From Macrolepiota albuminosa (taxonomy: Eukaryota > Basidiomycota > Agaricomycetes > Agaricales > Agaricaceae): DNA of 64,000 bases. The stretch's first letter is position 1, and every line of letters starts with the position of its first letter. The notes under the pieces were generated by a model, which did no database searches, was not told where the DNA came from, and saw nothing but the letters and a program-made list of their open reading frames with translations. Shown piece by piece: positions 34,215 through 45,381 of the stretch. The stretch spans positions 310,001 to 374,000 of the forward strand of contig JAMWFC010000009.1 of NCBI GenBank assembly GCA_027475525.1, given 5' to 3'. The position numbers and the translations under genes are program-made.

Positions 34215-34345
34215 GCCGTAACAAACCAAGCAAGCACCCAACAAGCACCGAGCACCGAGCAAGCACCAAGCACCCATCAAGCACCAAGCACCAAGCACCC
34301 ATCAAGCACCCACCAAGCACCAAGCACCAAGCCCCGAACACAAGC
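34215..34345 (+). repeat. AAGCACC-type tandem repeat in the seryl-tRNA synthetase leader
   Basis: About 130 bp of irregular (C)AAGCACC(A) repeats ending some 30 bp before the start codon. Strongly purine/C strand-biased, so the mRNA leader would be nearly free of U and G pairing partners. Confidence 0.8.
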
Positions 34346-34374
34346 ACCAAACAACGCACAGAAAGAAAGAACGA

Positions 34375-36130
34375 ATGACGCTCGACATCACGAGTTTCAT
34401 CGACAGCAAAGGCGGGGACGCCGAGGCGATCAAGGCGTCTCAGCGGAAACGCGGGCATTCTGTCGAGGTTGTCGATGAGGTTGTGCGGATGTATGCTGAT
34501 TGGGTTAAGAGTGCGTTCCTTTTCATTCTTGAATGTGATGTTGAAGGCGATGTTGATTGTGATGATGATTGTGATTGTGGTGGTGTACAGTGGATTTCGA
34601 GACGAACGCGTTGAGGAAGAAGGTTAATGAGGTGCAGAAGCAGATCGCTGCTAAGAAAAAGGCGAGGATGTTTGTTTTTTTTTGAGGACGCTGATGATGA
34701 TGATGATGGGTGTGTAGGCGAAAGAAAGCGCAGACGAGCTCGTAGCGGAGAAGAAGACGATAGACTTGGAGGTAGAAGCGAAGAAGAAGGAGGCGAAAGA
34801 GTTTGAGATCAAGATGAGGCAAAAGGCGGGTATGATTGGGAATATCGTTGGCCCCAACGCGCCTGTTAGCTTGACCGAGGTGTGTTTTCTTTGATCGCTT
34901 TTTGTTTTTTTTATGAAGGGATTTATTTTGTGTAGGATGATAATGTGACGATGAGAACGTGGTTCCCTCAGGGAGAGACGGACGAGCCTGCTGCCCGACC
35001 GGATATATTGCCGCATCATGAGGTGTTGTTGAGGCTTGATGCGATGGATCTGGATCGGGGTGCGTTGGTGGTTCTTAGTCGTCGTGGTGATACTCATTTT
35101 TTGGTGCTAGGGGCCAAGATCGCAGGACACAGAGGATACTTCCTCACGAACGATGGGATTGATCTAAACCAAGCATTGATTTCGTATGGACTAGACTATC
35201 TACGTGCGAAAGGCTACAAGAAGATCCAGCCGCCGTTCTTTATGAACAAGGACCAGATGGCCAAGACGGCACAGCTTGACCAGTTTGACGAAGAGTTGTA
35301 CAAGGTAAGAGTGGCATTTTTTTTAGCGCAAATTCAACGGACATGGACGTGGATCAATCAGGTGATTGGGTCGGACGACGAAAAGTACCTCATCGCGACG
35401 TCGGAGCAGCCGATCTCGGCGTACCACTCTGACGAGTGGTTCGAGAGCCCAGAGACGCAGCTGCCGATCAAGTACGCGGGGTACTCGACGTGTTTCCGCA
35501 AAGAAGCGGGGTCGGCGGGGCGGGACATGTGGGGCATCTTCCGGGTGCACCAGTTTGAAAAGGTGGAGCAGTTTGTGATCACGGACCCCAAGTCGAGCTG
35601 GGAGATGTTTGATACGATGATCGCGAACAGCGAAGGGTTCTACCAGAGCCTCGGGCTGAGGTACCGCGTGGTGGGTATCGTGTCGGGGGCGCTGAACCTC
35701 GCTGCGGCGCAAAAGTGCGACCTGGAGGCGTGGTTCCCGTTCCAACGGGCGTACAAGGAGCTGGTGTCGGTGTCGAACTGCACGGATTATCGTGAGTTGC
35801 TTGCTGCTTTTTGGGTGGATGGCGGCTGACGGGAGCGCAGAGGCACGGAAGCTGGAGGTGAGGTGCGGGATCAAGAACAAGGAGCAGACGCGCAAGGTGT
35901 ATGTGCACATGCTGAATGGGACGCTGTGTGCGACGGAGCGTGCGCTGTGCTGCCTGGTGGAGAACTACCAGACAAGCGAGGTGGGTGACGCAGCTGCACG
36001 GTGGACATGAGACTGACGAACACAGGGCCTGGTTGTCCCCGAGGTGCTGCGGCCATACATGCAGGGACGGGGGTTTCTGCCGTTTGTGAAAGAGGTGCCG
36101 CGGAATGTGCAGAAAAAGACCGTAGTGTAG
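34375..36130 (+). CDS. SES1: Seryl-tRNA synthetase, cytosolic, 470 aa
   Basis: Class II aminoacyl-tRNA synthetase charging tRNA-Ser. Exons: 34375-34510, 34591-34661, 34718-34879, 34936-35304, 35362-35791, 35841-35980, 36026-36130 (1,413 nt, 471 codons with stop). The N-terminal coiled-coil arm (residues ~30-110, Lys/Glu rich) binds the long variable arm of the tRNA. Then come the TSEQPI loop ([13 protein letters not shown]), motif 2 ([13 protein letters not shown] with [11 protein letters not shown]) and motif 3 ([20 protein letters not shown], then [19 protein letters not shown]). The second intron (34662-34717) needs a GC donor. The fourth intron (57 nt, 35305-35361) has no stop in frame, so simple ORF callers retain it. 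Length and motifs fit an active enzyme. Confidence 0.95.
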
Positions 36131-36198
36131 ATGATTAATGATTGGAATACAAGTGGCTGTGCAACCACGTCTCTTTCGAAAATTTGCGTGTGCTGTGG

Positions 36199-38718
36199 AT
36201 GAACGGAGTCCTGCCCAAGCACGTCTCGCCTGTCGAGGACAAGATCCACCGCTCAGCATGGACTCGTCCTGTCACTCTCCCCATTCCCGGCGTCAACACC
36301 CGCCGCCTCCGCATCCTCGTCCCCAATGTCCCGCCCTTCCAGCCCCGCCGCAACTCCCGCCGGCCCCTCCTTCTCGCCCTCGCCTGTGCCGCCCTCCTCA
36401 CCTTCCTCCTCCTCCCCCGCTCCCGCGACGCCCCCCAGTGGTCAGAGAACTGGAGCCCCTCTCCCCCCGCTGTCCAGTCCACCCTCGTCTACCGCCGCTA
36501 CCATCTCCAGCGCATATGGAAGTGGGAAATCGCCAGCGGCCATTTTCCCAGCTCCCATCCTAGTACGTCCTCACTCTTCGTCCAGCGCACTTTCTCATTC
36601 TTTCTCTCCAGTTCCAAAGCAGATTGGTTTAAAGACTGCTCCCCTCAACCCTGCCCTCCCGTATCAGGGCCGTCTCTCCAATGACGAGAGGGACACCGTC
36701 ACTTATGGTGTGGGTCCCAGACGTGCCTATCTCGACATCCAGAGCGTATACCCGAATGTCGCCTACCCTCCCCGCCCGGTGCCGGGCAGCGTCGCCGACA
36801 TGGACACGATCATGAAGTATTGTAATTTTTCTGCAAACAAGGTTTGTTTTCTCCTTTCAGCCCTTGCTCCTCTCACCAGCACCCCCAGTACGTCCGAGAT
36901 TGCTTGGAGGTCCTTCGCATAGGCGGAGGACTCGACAACGGACGAAGAACACGGAGAGGAAACACCGACGATTGGAAATACATTTATACAGAAGTTAATG
37001 CGACTGAGCTCCAGCACGACCTCGCCCTGGATACGCCCCGACAACCACTGGGTGTCCCCACCGGCGGCGAACACGACCCCGATGCAGGTCTCGTCAAGAA
37101 ACGCAACACCCCCTTGGAGACGCATGTCGCCCTCCCCGCACCAAAACGGTACCGACCTTCCTCGTCCCTCCAGTCGCCCTGCGACCCAGAGAACCCAAGG
37201 ATATTCCACATGTTCTGGACCGGTCCATTCACAGACAAACCCTACCTCGCGCTGCTCTCTTTCCTCTACACCCAAAACACAGGTATCCACCTCCAGCAGT
37301 GGCCTGACACCGCGCGCGTGTGCCGCCCGCAATTCTGGCTGTGGATCAATCCCGGGCCAGCCGCGTCCGTCCCGAACCCGTCGGCGTACCAAGACATGTA
37401 CGCACAGCTCAAGACGAGCCCGTGGGCATCGCCCTTCCTCGACCCGCGCTTCAAAGACGTCATCAAGTTCAAGCTGTGGAACACCACCGAGCAGCTCGAC
37501 GGCGTGCCGGAGATCAAAGACGAATGGCGGAGCTTCAAGACCCTCTTCAACTCGGGCGGACACGTCATCAGTGTCCCCCACGACAAGAAAGACGTTGATG
37601 CCGGATCAGATAGCGGCACTGCAGGTTCCACCACTTCGTCGGGGACGACGACGATAAAGAAAAGCGGCGACGAGGACGATATGCTTAAACGTACCGGCTC
37701 AAAGTCGTCCTCGTCGTACGACCGGCTGTCGGTCATACTCTCCGACATGGCGCGGTTCATACTGTGTCACCGGTTCGGCGGGATATACCTCGACGCGGAC
37801 ACGATATTCCTGCGCGACTGGGAGGAACTGTGGGGGTGGAAAGGCGCGTTCGCCTACCGCTGGTCGAGGCTTGAGAAATATAACACCGCGGTGCTCAAGA
37901 TGCACAAGGGGAGCGCGCTTGGCACGTTTTTGTTTAGGACGGCGCTGAAGAATGGCTTGGATTTTCATCCGATGAGCGTTAGTCGATATACGGCAGATGC
38001 GTACCTCGAGCCACTCCTCCTCAGGCTCCCTGATGCGCTCTTTGATTCGGCCTGGTTGAATACGGAGAATTATCAGAGAGATAGACCCCCCCAGCCGTAT
38101 TTCACAGAGTTTGTCTTTGTCCTCTTCGTTCCCTCTTTTCTCTGATCTTGGGGTTTTTGATAGGTTCGCAGACTTTTTCGATACACCCGCGCAGAACAGC
38201 GCGGCGCCACAGGCGCTAGGGTTCGATGGATTCTTCAAAGGAGCGTATTCGTACCATTTCCACAACTTTTGGTGCGTTTGTTTCTTGTTTCTTGTTTCTT
38301 TTTCGTTTTTCCTTGTGCAAGGTTCTCATGCTCTTGCCGCATCATCATCATCAGGTGGAAACCGTTTGACCCCTCGCGGAACTGGCCAGACCTCGGACCG
38401 CGCTTCAAAGCAGGCGAGGCTGCCGCACGCGCTGCGCTCCGACGCGAGCGGGAGCGCGAGCGCTCGCGTGGGTACGGAAGCGGAAGTGGGAGTAAAAGCG
38501 GAAGCGGAAGTGGAAGCGGACGCGCACGCGGATACGGGGACGGAGAAGGGGGAGGGGAATGGGAAGAGGAGGAGGAGGAATGGGAATGGGAAGAGGAGAG
38601 AGAAGAGGAGGCGGCGGATAAGCGTGATTTGGATTGGTCGACGGTGTTGAAGAGGACGTTTGAGGCGTATGTGCGTGGGGAACGACCGAATATGTATGGA
38701 GAGTGGTTGGTTTGGTAG
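36199..38718 (+). CDS. Type II membrane glycosyltransferase with DXD motif, 762 aa
   Basis: Exons: 36199-36562, 36612-36841, 36889-38108, 38164-38271, 38352-38718 (2,289 nt). A single hydrophobic segment near residues 54-73 (LLLALACAALLTFLLLP) after a basic stretch is a signal anchor, so the protein should sit in Golgi/ER membranes with a lumenal catalytic part. The catalytic signature is FGGIYLDADTIFLRDW near residue 495, the DXD of the glycosyltransferase sugar-binding family (GT32-like, Pfam Gly_transf_sug); Asp residues bind nucleotide-sugar and Mn2+. HNFWWKPFDP near residue 640 is also typical. The C-terminal tail has a Ser/Gly/Arg repeat followed by a Glu/Trp-rich acidic run. ATG 36199 lies only 68 bp after the synthetase stop. 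Sugar and acceptor unknown. Confidence 0.85.
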
Positions 38719-41216
38719 GGTAGGGTGTGTGGGTTGCGGTTGGGGTTGGGTTGGGTTTTTGGGTTTGCGTTGCGTTGCGTTGCGTTTGGGTTGGGGTGGG
38801 GTGGGGTGGGGTTGTGGAGTTGTGAGGGAGCGGAGGGTGGTTGGAGAACCCCCGCCCGCCCTCGAATTCCTACGGCGTGATATTACATTGTATCATCCCC
38901 CTCGCCGCTGTTTTACAAGCGGGGACAAATTGTTTGGTGGATCCGTGGATGCGTGGACGAGTGGTTGTTGTTATTGTGGGTCGTGATTGCGGTTGCGGTT
39001 GCGAATACGTGAATTTGAACGTGAACGTGAAAGTGAAAGTGATATATATATAATAGATGAATTTTTGTAGTCACCCCGGGTAGGGATTGTTTTTTTTTTC
39101 TGTGGTTTGTCGTGCGTGCGTGCGTGCGTAATTGTAAGTACTATGTATGGTGAAAATATCTCGAGCTCTAGGTTTTTTTTTACTATTTTTACTTTTTTCT
39201 TCGGAGGGGAGGGAAGGGTTTTTTTGTGGTATTTATTGAGTCGTAGTGTAAGTATTTATGTTGATGTGATACAGTCAGTACCTTTTGTTCGATGTGTTTG
39301 GTGAGTTTTGTGGTTCTGAGGATTCAGATTGATGAATTGATGGTGGTTAGTTAATTCCTTGATTCCGTTTGGCCATGGAACACAAATAAAGGAAGAAAGA
39401 GCAAAGAGCAAGAAGAGGAGGGGAGAGTGATTGATGAAGAGAAACGCAAAAAAGAGCCGAAGGGTAAAGAAAACAGAATAATCGTGTCGAAATTGCGATT
39501 GATGAAAGCAGCTATAGAGAACTACAAGGAAAACAGTTGTATATTGTATCTGCAGACTAGGAAGAAAGAAAACCGACAAACTCGACGAAAATTGCTACCA
39601 AAAGAAGCGGGAAAACCAGATGATTGCGAGCTGAAAGTCACACCAAGGTCACATGTCAAAATACGCCCCTCGTTAGGGATGCCAGGCACTCAACTCCGAT
39701 TGTAAACATGTTTTTGTACCGTCGTGGAATGGTGAATAATCCGGGCTGGGTCTCATGGGGTGTATGGTGAGTTAGTATATCTATAATGCGCGTTGCTCAA
39801 GGGGAGAAAAATCCGTGTTTCAGTGTTCAGTGTCCAGTGATCCATTTGCTCTCCCGAACGCAGGTTGTGCTGTGACCACCGGTCCTCCGCAGCGCCTGTT
39901 TCGTGGTCCATGGTCTCCTGTCGGTGTTGCCTTTATGACCCTCCTCGTCCTCGTCCTCGCCCGTATGCCTCTTCCACCTCTGTTCTCACCATCCTCCTTC
40001 GTCTCGGTTGTTTTCTTGATCTTATTCTGACGGTCCCGGTTGCGGTTATTGTGTGCGATTTTTGCCTGTCCTCCTTCGTCTCGGTTGTTTTCTTGATCTT
40101 ATTCTGACGGTCCCGGTTGCGGTTATTGTGTGCGATTTTTGCCTGTCTTCGTGAACGCTCACCCCCCCCCCCCCGCCGACTTTCTCCAGGTTGGCCGTAG
40201 CCTCTAGTCCTGCCTTTGTGCCAAGTAGTGTTCCCAGCTCCGTGTCTTCGTCTGCTTCTTTCATGTTTTTAGTACTCGTCGTATCTAGGGCATGTTTTGA
40301 TAATGTGTTCCCAATATTATCTATGAAAGTTAATGATTTGAATTGTATCAAGGCTGAAAATTCAAAACGTCTATATCAAAAAGTCAAGTTTCAATTAGAC
40401 AACTGCTGAATGTTGTCAATGAGCAAGTTGAGTAATACATCCTCTTTATTCTTTTATTTCCTTCCCACATGGGTCGCTGATTCTTCTGAATCACTTTTTA
40501 TTCAGGCCCTTGTTCACCGTAATCTTGTTGTGAATGTTTTCTTCGTTGGTACCGTCTGCTCCGTGATATAATTGAAGCAAAGGATTCGGCACCGGATGAT
40601 CGACCCGTTCGATCAAACCAACCACCTGAGTTCTGAACCTTCCAGGGTCTTCTCCGGATCCGAGCTCCTCTACGTTCTTTTCTTCGCTAAACCTCGGCCC
40701 CCACTCGCATCATCTAAATGAATGGAAGACGAATATGACATATGGATCTGCTCCTTCTTTTATCCAAAACTGCGTATATCCAGAAGATGGAAGTTCGAGT
40801 ACAAGGAAGCGCAGGGAAACACGGCCCAAAACGCGTCCGCATTCCTTCCGTTCCTCCCCTGCAGACTTACATCTCCGGATCCGAGCTCCTCTACCTGCTT
40901 GACACGTTCTTTTCTTCTCTAAACCTCGGCCCCCACTCGCATCATCTAGATGAATGGAAGACGAGTATGACATATGGATCTGCTCCTTCTTTTGTCACCA
41001 CCTGTCCCTTGTCACCTGTACTTGGCATGTGCCACTTCGTTAAGCCTAAGTCTGCTCCACTGTATGGGCTATGTTCTCTTCTATGTTCTCTCTATACCCT
41101 TGACACTATCACAGTACACCTTCTTCGGCTACCTTCTCTGAATTCTGCAAATCTGCCTGCAAATCACAGGGGCGTTTTGGCGGGACGCGGCCGGTCCGTA
41201 CGAAGACTTTAGCATC
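38719..41216. other. Intergenic region with low-complexity tracts and duplications
   Basis: No gene supported. Holds a G/T-rich tract (38720-38840) just after the glycosyltransferase stop, a perfect 77-bp tandem duplication (39992-40068/40069-40145), and a run of 12-13 C's near 40158-40170. It also holds an imperfect ~110-bp direct repeat (40652-40761 and 40873-40993), the second copy carrying about 11 extra bases. Confidence 0.6.
39992..40145. repeat. Perfect 77-bp tandem duplication (4 of 6)
   Basis: Copies at 39992-40068 and 40069-40145, identical; intergenic. Confidence 0.95.
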
Positions 41217-41227
41217 GTATATAAAAG
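41217..41227 (+). promoter_or_regulatory. TATA box of the GH127-like gene
   Basis: GTATATAAAAG lies about 50-60 bp upstream of the ATG at 41276, the expected spacing for a short fungal leader. Confidence 0.65.
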
Positions 41228-41275
41228 TCCATACGGAATGTGCGAGAACGAGATCTTTCTATTGTAAAGATTGAA

Positions 41276-44200
41276 ATGGTTGGAGTTGCGAAAGCACTGC
41301 TGGGTCTTCTCTGTCTCGCCGTTCCTGCGCAGGTTCTCGGCCAGCGTGAGTGCGACTATAGCTCGTGGTACAAGTATAATCTTGACTGGTTCCTGATCAA
41401 TCGTGCAGTTGCGCCAAAGAAGTTCCTCACGATACCGCTTGGAAAAGTCAGGCCTGCGGGATGGCTTATGGATCAGGTACCAGAGCAGAGGTCGTAGGGT
41501 TTCGATCCGGGAATGACGAATCTTCCCTTTGCAGCTTCTTGTTCAGACTAATGGCCTGGCCGGGCATTTGCATGAATTCTACGACTAGTAAGGAATGTAC
41601 TACAGGTATATCATAGCTTGATTTACCCAGGGCAACCAAGTGTCTCGCAGACCGATTGGATGGGGGGACCATCGTACTATTCAAACCTTGAAGAAGGTCC
41701 GTAACTCACTCTCCTATGGCGTTCGACAACACTGAGACGGATATCCCAGCTGGGAGCTATTGGTTTGTTCGTTGATTCCTTGTCCTATCTCTCCCAGTCC
41801 ACAAATACATGATAGAATGCAATGGTCCCTAATGGTGTACTCGCTAACAGCTCAGCCATAAATGCGAGGACATCGGCATTTTTGTCTTATGTCTTGGACC
41901 ACCAGGATTCTGAAGGCTGGCTTGGACCAGAGGTTGGTACGAACAAACCACGCTATCTCTGGGGAAGGTTCGATGAGCTGTGTCTCCGCACAACGACGCC
42001 AACTAATTATTTTGTATGATGTAGGTATCCTTTCCTTTTCGGTGCTATCCAGATGACGGAATTCGACCCTTCGTTGACGGACTCGGTCGTCTCCGCTATG
42101 TACAAGTTCGTAAATCTGGCGAACTCGATGCTTAAGGCAGGTGAGGGTGTCGAGGATTGGACTGCGACACGCTGGGAAGACTTTGTAATTTCATTGCAAT
42201 GGTAAGGACGGATAGCGGGATGTAATGGAGCTGACGAGATGAATTGTAGGCTTTATGATAACCATCCCAATGGACAAGAGGATCTACTGGTTGATACCAT
42301 GGAGAGGCTTAAATGGACTGGAGTCCCTTGGGAGAAAGTCTTTTCAAAGGAGGTCAGGTTCTGCTCTCCGAAAGTCGTGTAGATACTGACATCAGGCCCA
42401 GTACTTCCCCACCGGCCCAGGTGAGAGATATATCAATTATCATGTGGCCTCTAATCCCTCTCTCAAATCGTATTTGCGTAGTTGAAAATATGCGAGTAAG
42501 ATCAATCGAATTCTTTGTGTATGTGTATTGTTCATACATCTCACAACATAGAACCCGTTCAATTTGGCGTTGACCGTTCGTATTTCGGTTCCTTGACATA
42601 TATAATGGCCTGACACCACATTCAGTGGCACGGTGTCAATATGGCTGAGGGCTTGAAAGCTCTGCCTGCGACCTATCGTTTCACACATAACCAATCTGGT
42701 GTGCAGAATCTCAGCTCGTATCTGCGTCCTGACTGATGATTCTCAGACATCGACGTGGCTAGTTCTGGATGGGACTTGCTGTTCCAATACCACGGACGAC
42801 CCTCAGGGATTTACGCAGCAGACGAATACTTGGCGGGGCTCGAGGCAGTTCGAGGGTAAGGTCACGGCTAGTCCATTCTTTTTCTTTCTCTCAAATATCT
42901 TCGGCTAGGACGGAGCTTTGTCTGGTTGTTGTAAGTCTTTGTATGTATTTCCTTGTTCCGTAGACTGATTTTGTGTTCCCTGAGGAAACTATGTTCTCGT
43001 GAGTCTGAAATGTTCTTGGTGAACTGCGCTAATCCTTTTCTTTCGCAGTGGGTCATATCTCTACCAGGTCATCGGAGACCCCAAGTTTGCCGACAGAGTG
43101 AGTTTTACAGCCATTGATCAACTTATCGATCCTGAGATCAACTGCCCTAGGTCGAAAGGATAACTTACAATGCCCTTCCTGCCACTTTAACAGGATGTGA
43201 GTCCCTGAATTATCTTTAATGACTGACGCGTTTCTCACAATAACCATAGCTATGTGGTCCAGACAGTATCTGCAAGAACAAAATCAAATCGCTGCCCAGA
43301 ACATGAGTCCGTGAGTAATTCAGTCTCTGAGCCGCATCGAAATCCATGTTCATCAGTCGTTGATTTCTTTAGAAACCCCTTCCCTTTGGATGGGTAAGCT
43401 GTTTTATCTCCTTCTTCGACACTGGTAGTGTATATGACGCCTTAAAGTCCATATTCGAACGTCTTCGGCCTTCAACCAAACTATCCGTCAGTCATAGATA
43501 TCAAGCACATTCCTATAAAATTGATACCCTCACAGATGCTGCACCGTCAACCATCCTCAAGGATGGCCAAAGTTCATCACCAATGCATTCCTCACAACCC
43601 CGGATAAATTATCACTGGTACACCTCTACCTTGGACCGTTTAGTACTTCCGTCACCTTGGGATCTGGTGACCACAATAATTAATTCATATATTTTACGAC
43701 TGATTTTGACATCACAGGTAATATAGTAACTGCCAATGTCGATACTCTGTATCCATTCAGCGATACCCTAACCACTACCATTACGGCCACCTCTGCATTC
43801 ACTTATTATGTCCGCATCCCAAGCTGGGTTGTCGGTGGTACCATTTCAATCAATGGCCGTGCTGCGAAAGCGCTTTCTCCCTCCAATGGGCTTCAAGCTG
43901 TGGCAGCAGCAGCAGGGACTACTAAATTCCTACTTCACTTACCAGCAGCGATTACTACAGGTAAGCACTAGCATAGCACAGCCGTATCGCCACTTCTCAT
44001 CCGAACAGAAAATCGCCCACACGGTTCCATCGCGGTCCATCGCGGTCCTCTGCACTATGCCTTTGACAGTAAGTCGTCTAACAATTTCTTTCTTCTTTTA
44101 TTTCTGACCTTTGGCAGTCCCTCGCAGTCAGAAGGTTCTTGCACAAAATAGTCAGCAACCACTCGCGGTAGACCTTGAGTTTGATGCGACCGCGGACTGG

Positions 44201-44529
44201 CAATACGCCATTGATCCCGCCACTTTTAAGTTCAAGGATGCACCTCATGAGTCCAAAAAACTGCCTTCCCCGGTATTCGATTCTGGAAAGTCGCCTTTAT
44301 CGATCACCGTCAAAGCATGCCCTATCGATTGGGCAATTGCCGGGGACACCTTTGCAGCGCCTCCCCCAACAAGTCCCGCTTGTACAGGGAAACAAAGAAC
44401 CCTGAGATTGACCCCGTTTGGAGTGAGTGCTTTATTATTCCCTGTATACGGTAAATGAAGACATTTCATGTCCAATAACAGACGACGAAGTTGCGAATTG
44501 GCGAGTTCCCTGTTTTCAAATCGAAGTGA
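41276..44529 (+). CDS. Secreted GH127/DUF1680-type glycoside hydrolase, 678 aa, 24 exons
   Basis: Exons: 41276-41476, 41535-41587, 41641-41696, 41750-41766, 41816-41967, 42025-42201, 42250-42352, 42402-42420, 42482-42495, 42552-42575, 42626-42698, 42747-42855, 42909-42930, 42985-42998, 43049-43097, 43151-43196, 43250-43310, 43373-43393, 43448-43486, 43536-43666, 43718-43960, 44009-44068, 44118-44422, 44482-44529 (2,037 nt, all phases consistent). Signal peptide at residues 1-22. Family landmarks: LAGHLHEFYDY, EGWLGPEVGTNKPRYLWG, TWHGVNMAEGLKA, and YPCCTVNHPQGWPKF with the paired Cys. Bacterial GH127 beta-L-arabinofuranosidases use Glu and three Cys around zinc; here the segment reads ETMFSGSYLYQ, with Met where the first Cys (ETC) would stand, so the mechanism or substrate may differ. 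Likely secreted. Confidence 0.88.
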
Positions 44530-45381
44530 AAGAGTGCTCTGCGAAAAGGTACTAGTAGGAGCTCATACTTTTTCGAATGTTTCTACATGTATGAATCCAT
44601 CACGACTCAACGAAGAGAATTATACACAAACGACTACAATAACACGACACCCGACATGAGTAGGAGTAAGATACATACGTACACTACCCACGCCTCTTGA
44701 CCCCACAATGTGCTGCCGGCTGAATAAAGATCATCAACAACAATGACTTGCTCCCGGCCACGGACTGTTTTTCCTAGTCCAAGATATATCATGGTAAAAC
44801 ATGTGGAGCTCTGTGGAGAGCTTTTGAATGAGAGTGAGTAATCAACATAAAATAAATTTGAAAAATATAGATACGAGTGAGACATACGAAATTATTACAA
44901 TGGCCGATGACGTTATGATACGCCTGTTTTCGCCGGACATGCTCGTCATCCCTCCAAGCTTGCCACTACGAAAAGCTGAAGGAAACGATGTTTGACTTTT
45001 CGGATGATGAACATATCAATGTCTCATAATTCAAGCTTGCCACTACGAAAAGCTGAAGGAAACGATGTTTGACTTTTCGGATGATGAACATATCAATGTC
45101 TCATAATTCAACTGTATATCTTCCTTCTTATCTTAAACTATGTTTCAGAAAACTCCACCTATGACATTATATGTATGAGTTTTGCATCATATGTCTTAGC
45201 GGAATAGTGTACTTAAACATACAGGCACTGAAGTTCGAATGATCCTTAATTTCGAACTTCAGGTGTGTTCACTTCTGTGATTCTTCTTTACTAAAATATG
45301 AATCATCCTTGATTTTTAAACTTCAGGTTTCGTATTCGTTCTATTGAATTGGATTGATTATCGAATATATCGCTTTCTACA
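44530..45381. other. Intergenic; duplication and stem-loop
   Basis: No gene. Contains a perfect 77-bp tandem duplication (44955-45031/45032-45108). A perfect 12-bp-arm stem-loop (45228-45239 and 45251-45262, 11-nt spacer) has a second, weaker copy of its right half near 45299-45329, possibly the remains of a small transposon or LTR. Confidence 0.6.
44955..45108. repeat. Perfect 77-bp tandem duplication (5 of 6)
   Basis: Copies at 44955-45031 and 45032-45108, identical; intergenic. Confidence 0.95.

Noticed and set aside
35305..35361. Reading the 57-nt segment as coding in the seryl-tRNA synthetase
   Set aside because: It has GT/AG ends and interrupts conserved sequence (ELYK to VIGSDDEKY); it is an intron without a stop.
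39427..39705. Lys/Glu-rich 92-codon frame
   Set aside because: Purine-rich low-complexity DNA; no splice partner or motif.
40046..40351. 101-codon antisense frame
   Set aside because: It runs through the 77-bp duplication and a C-run encoding poly-Gly; not credible.
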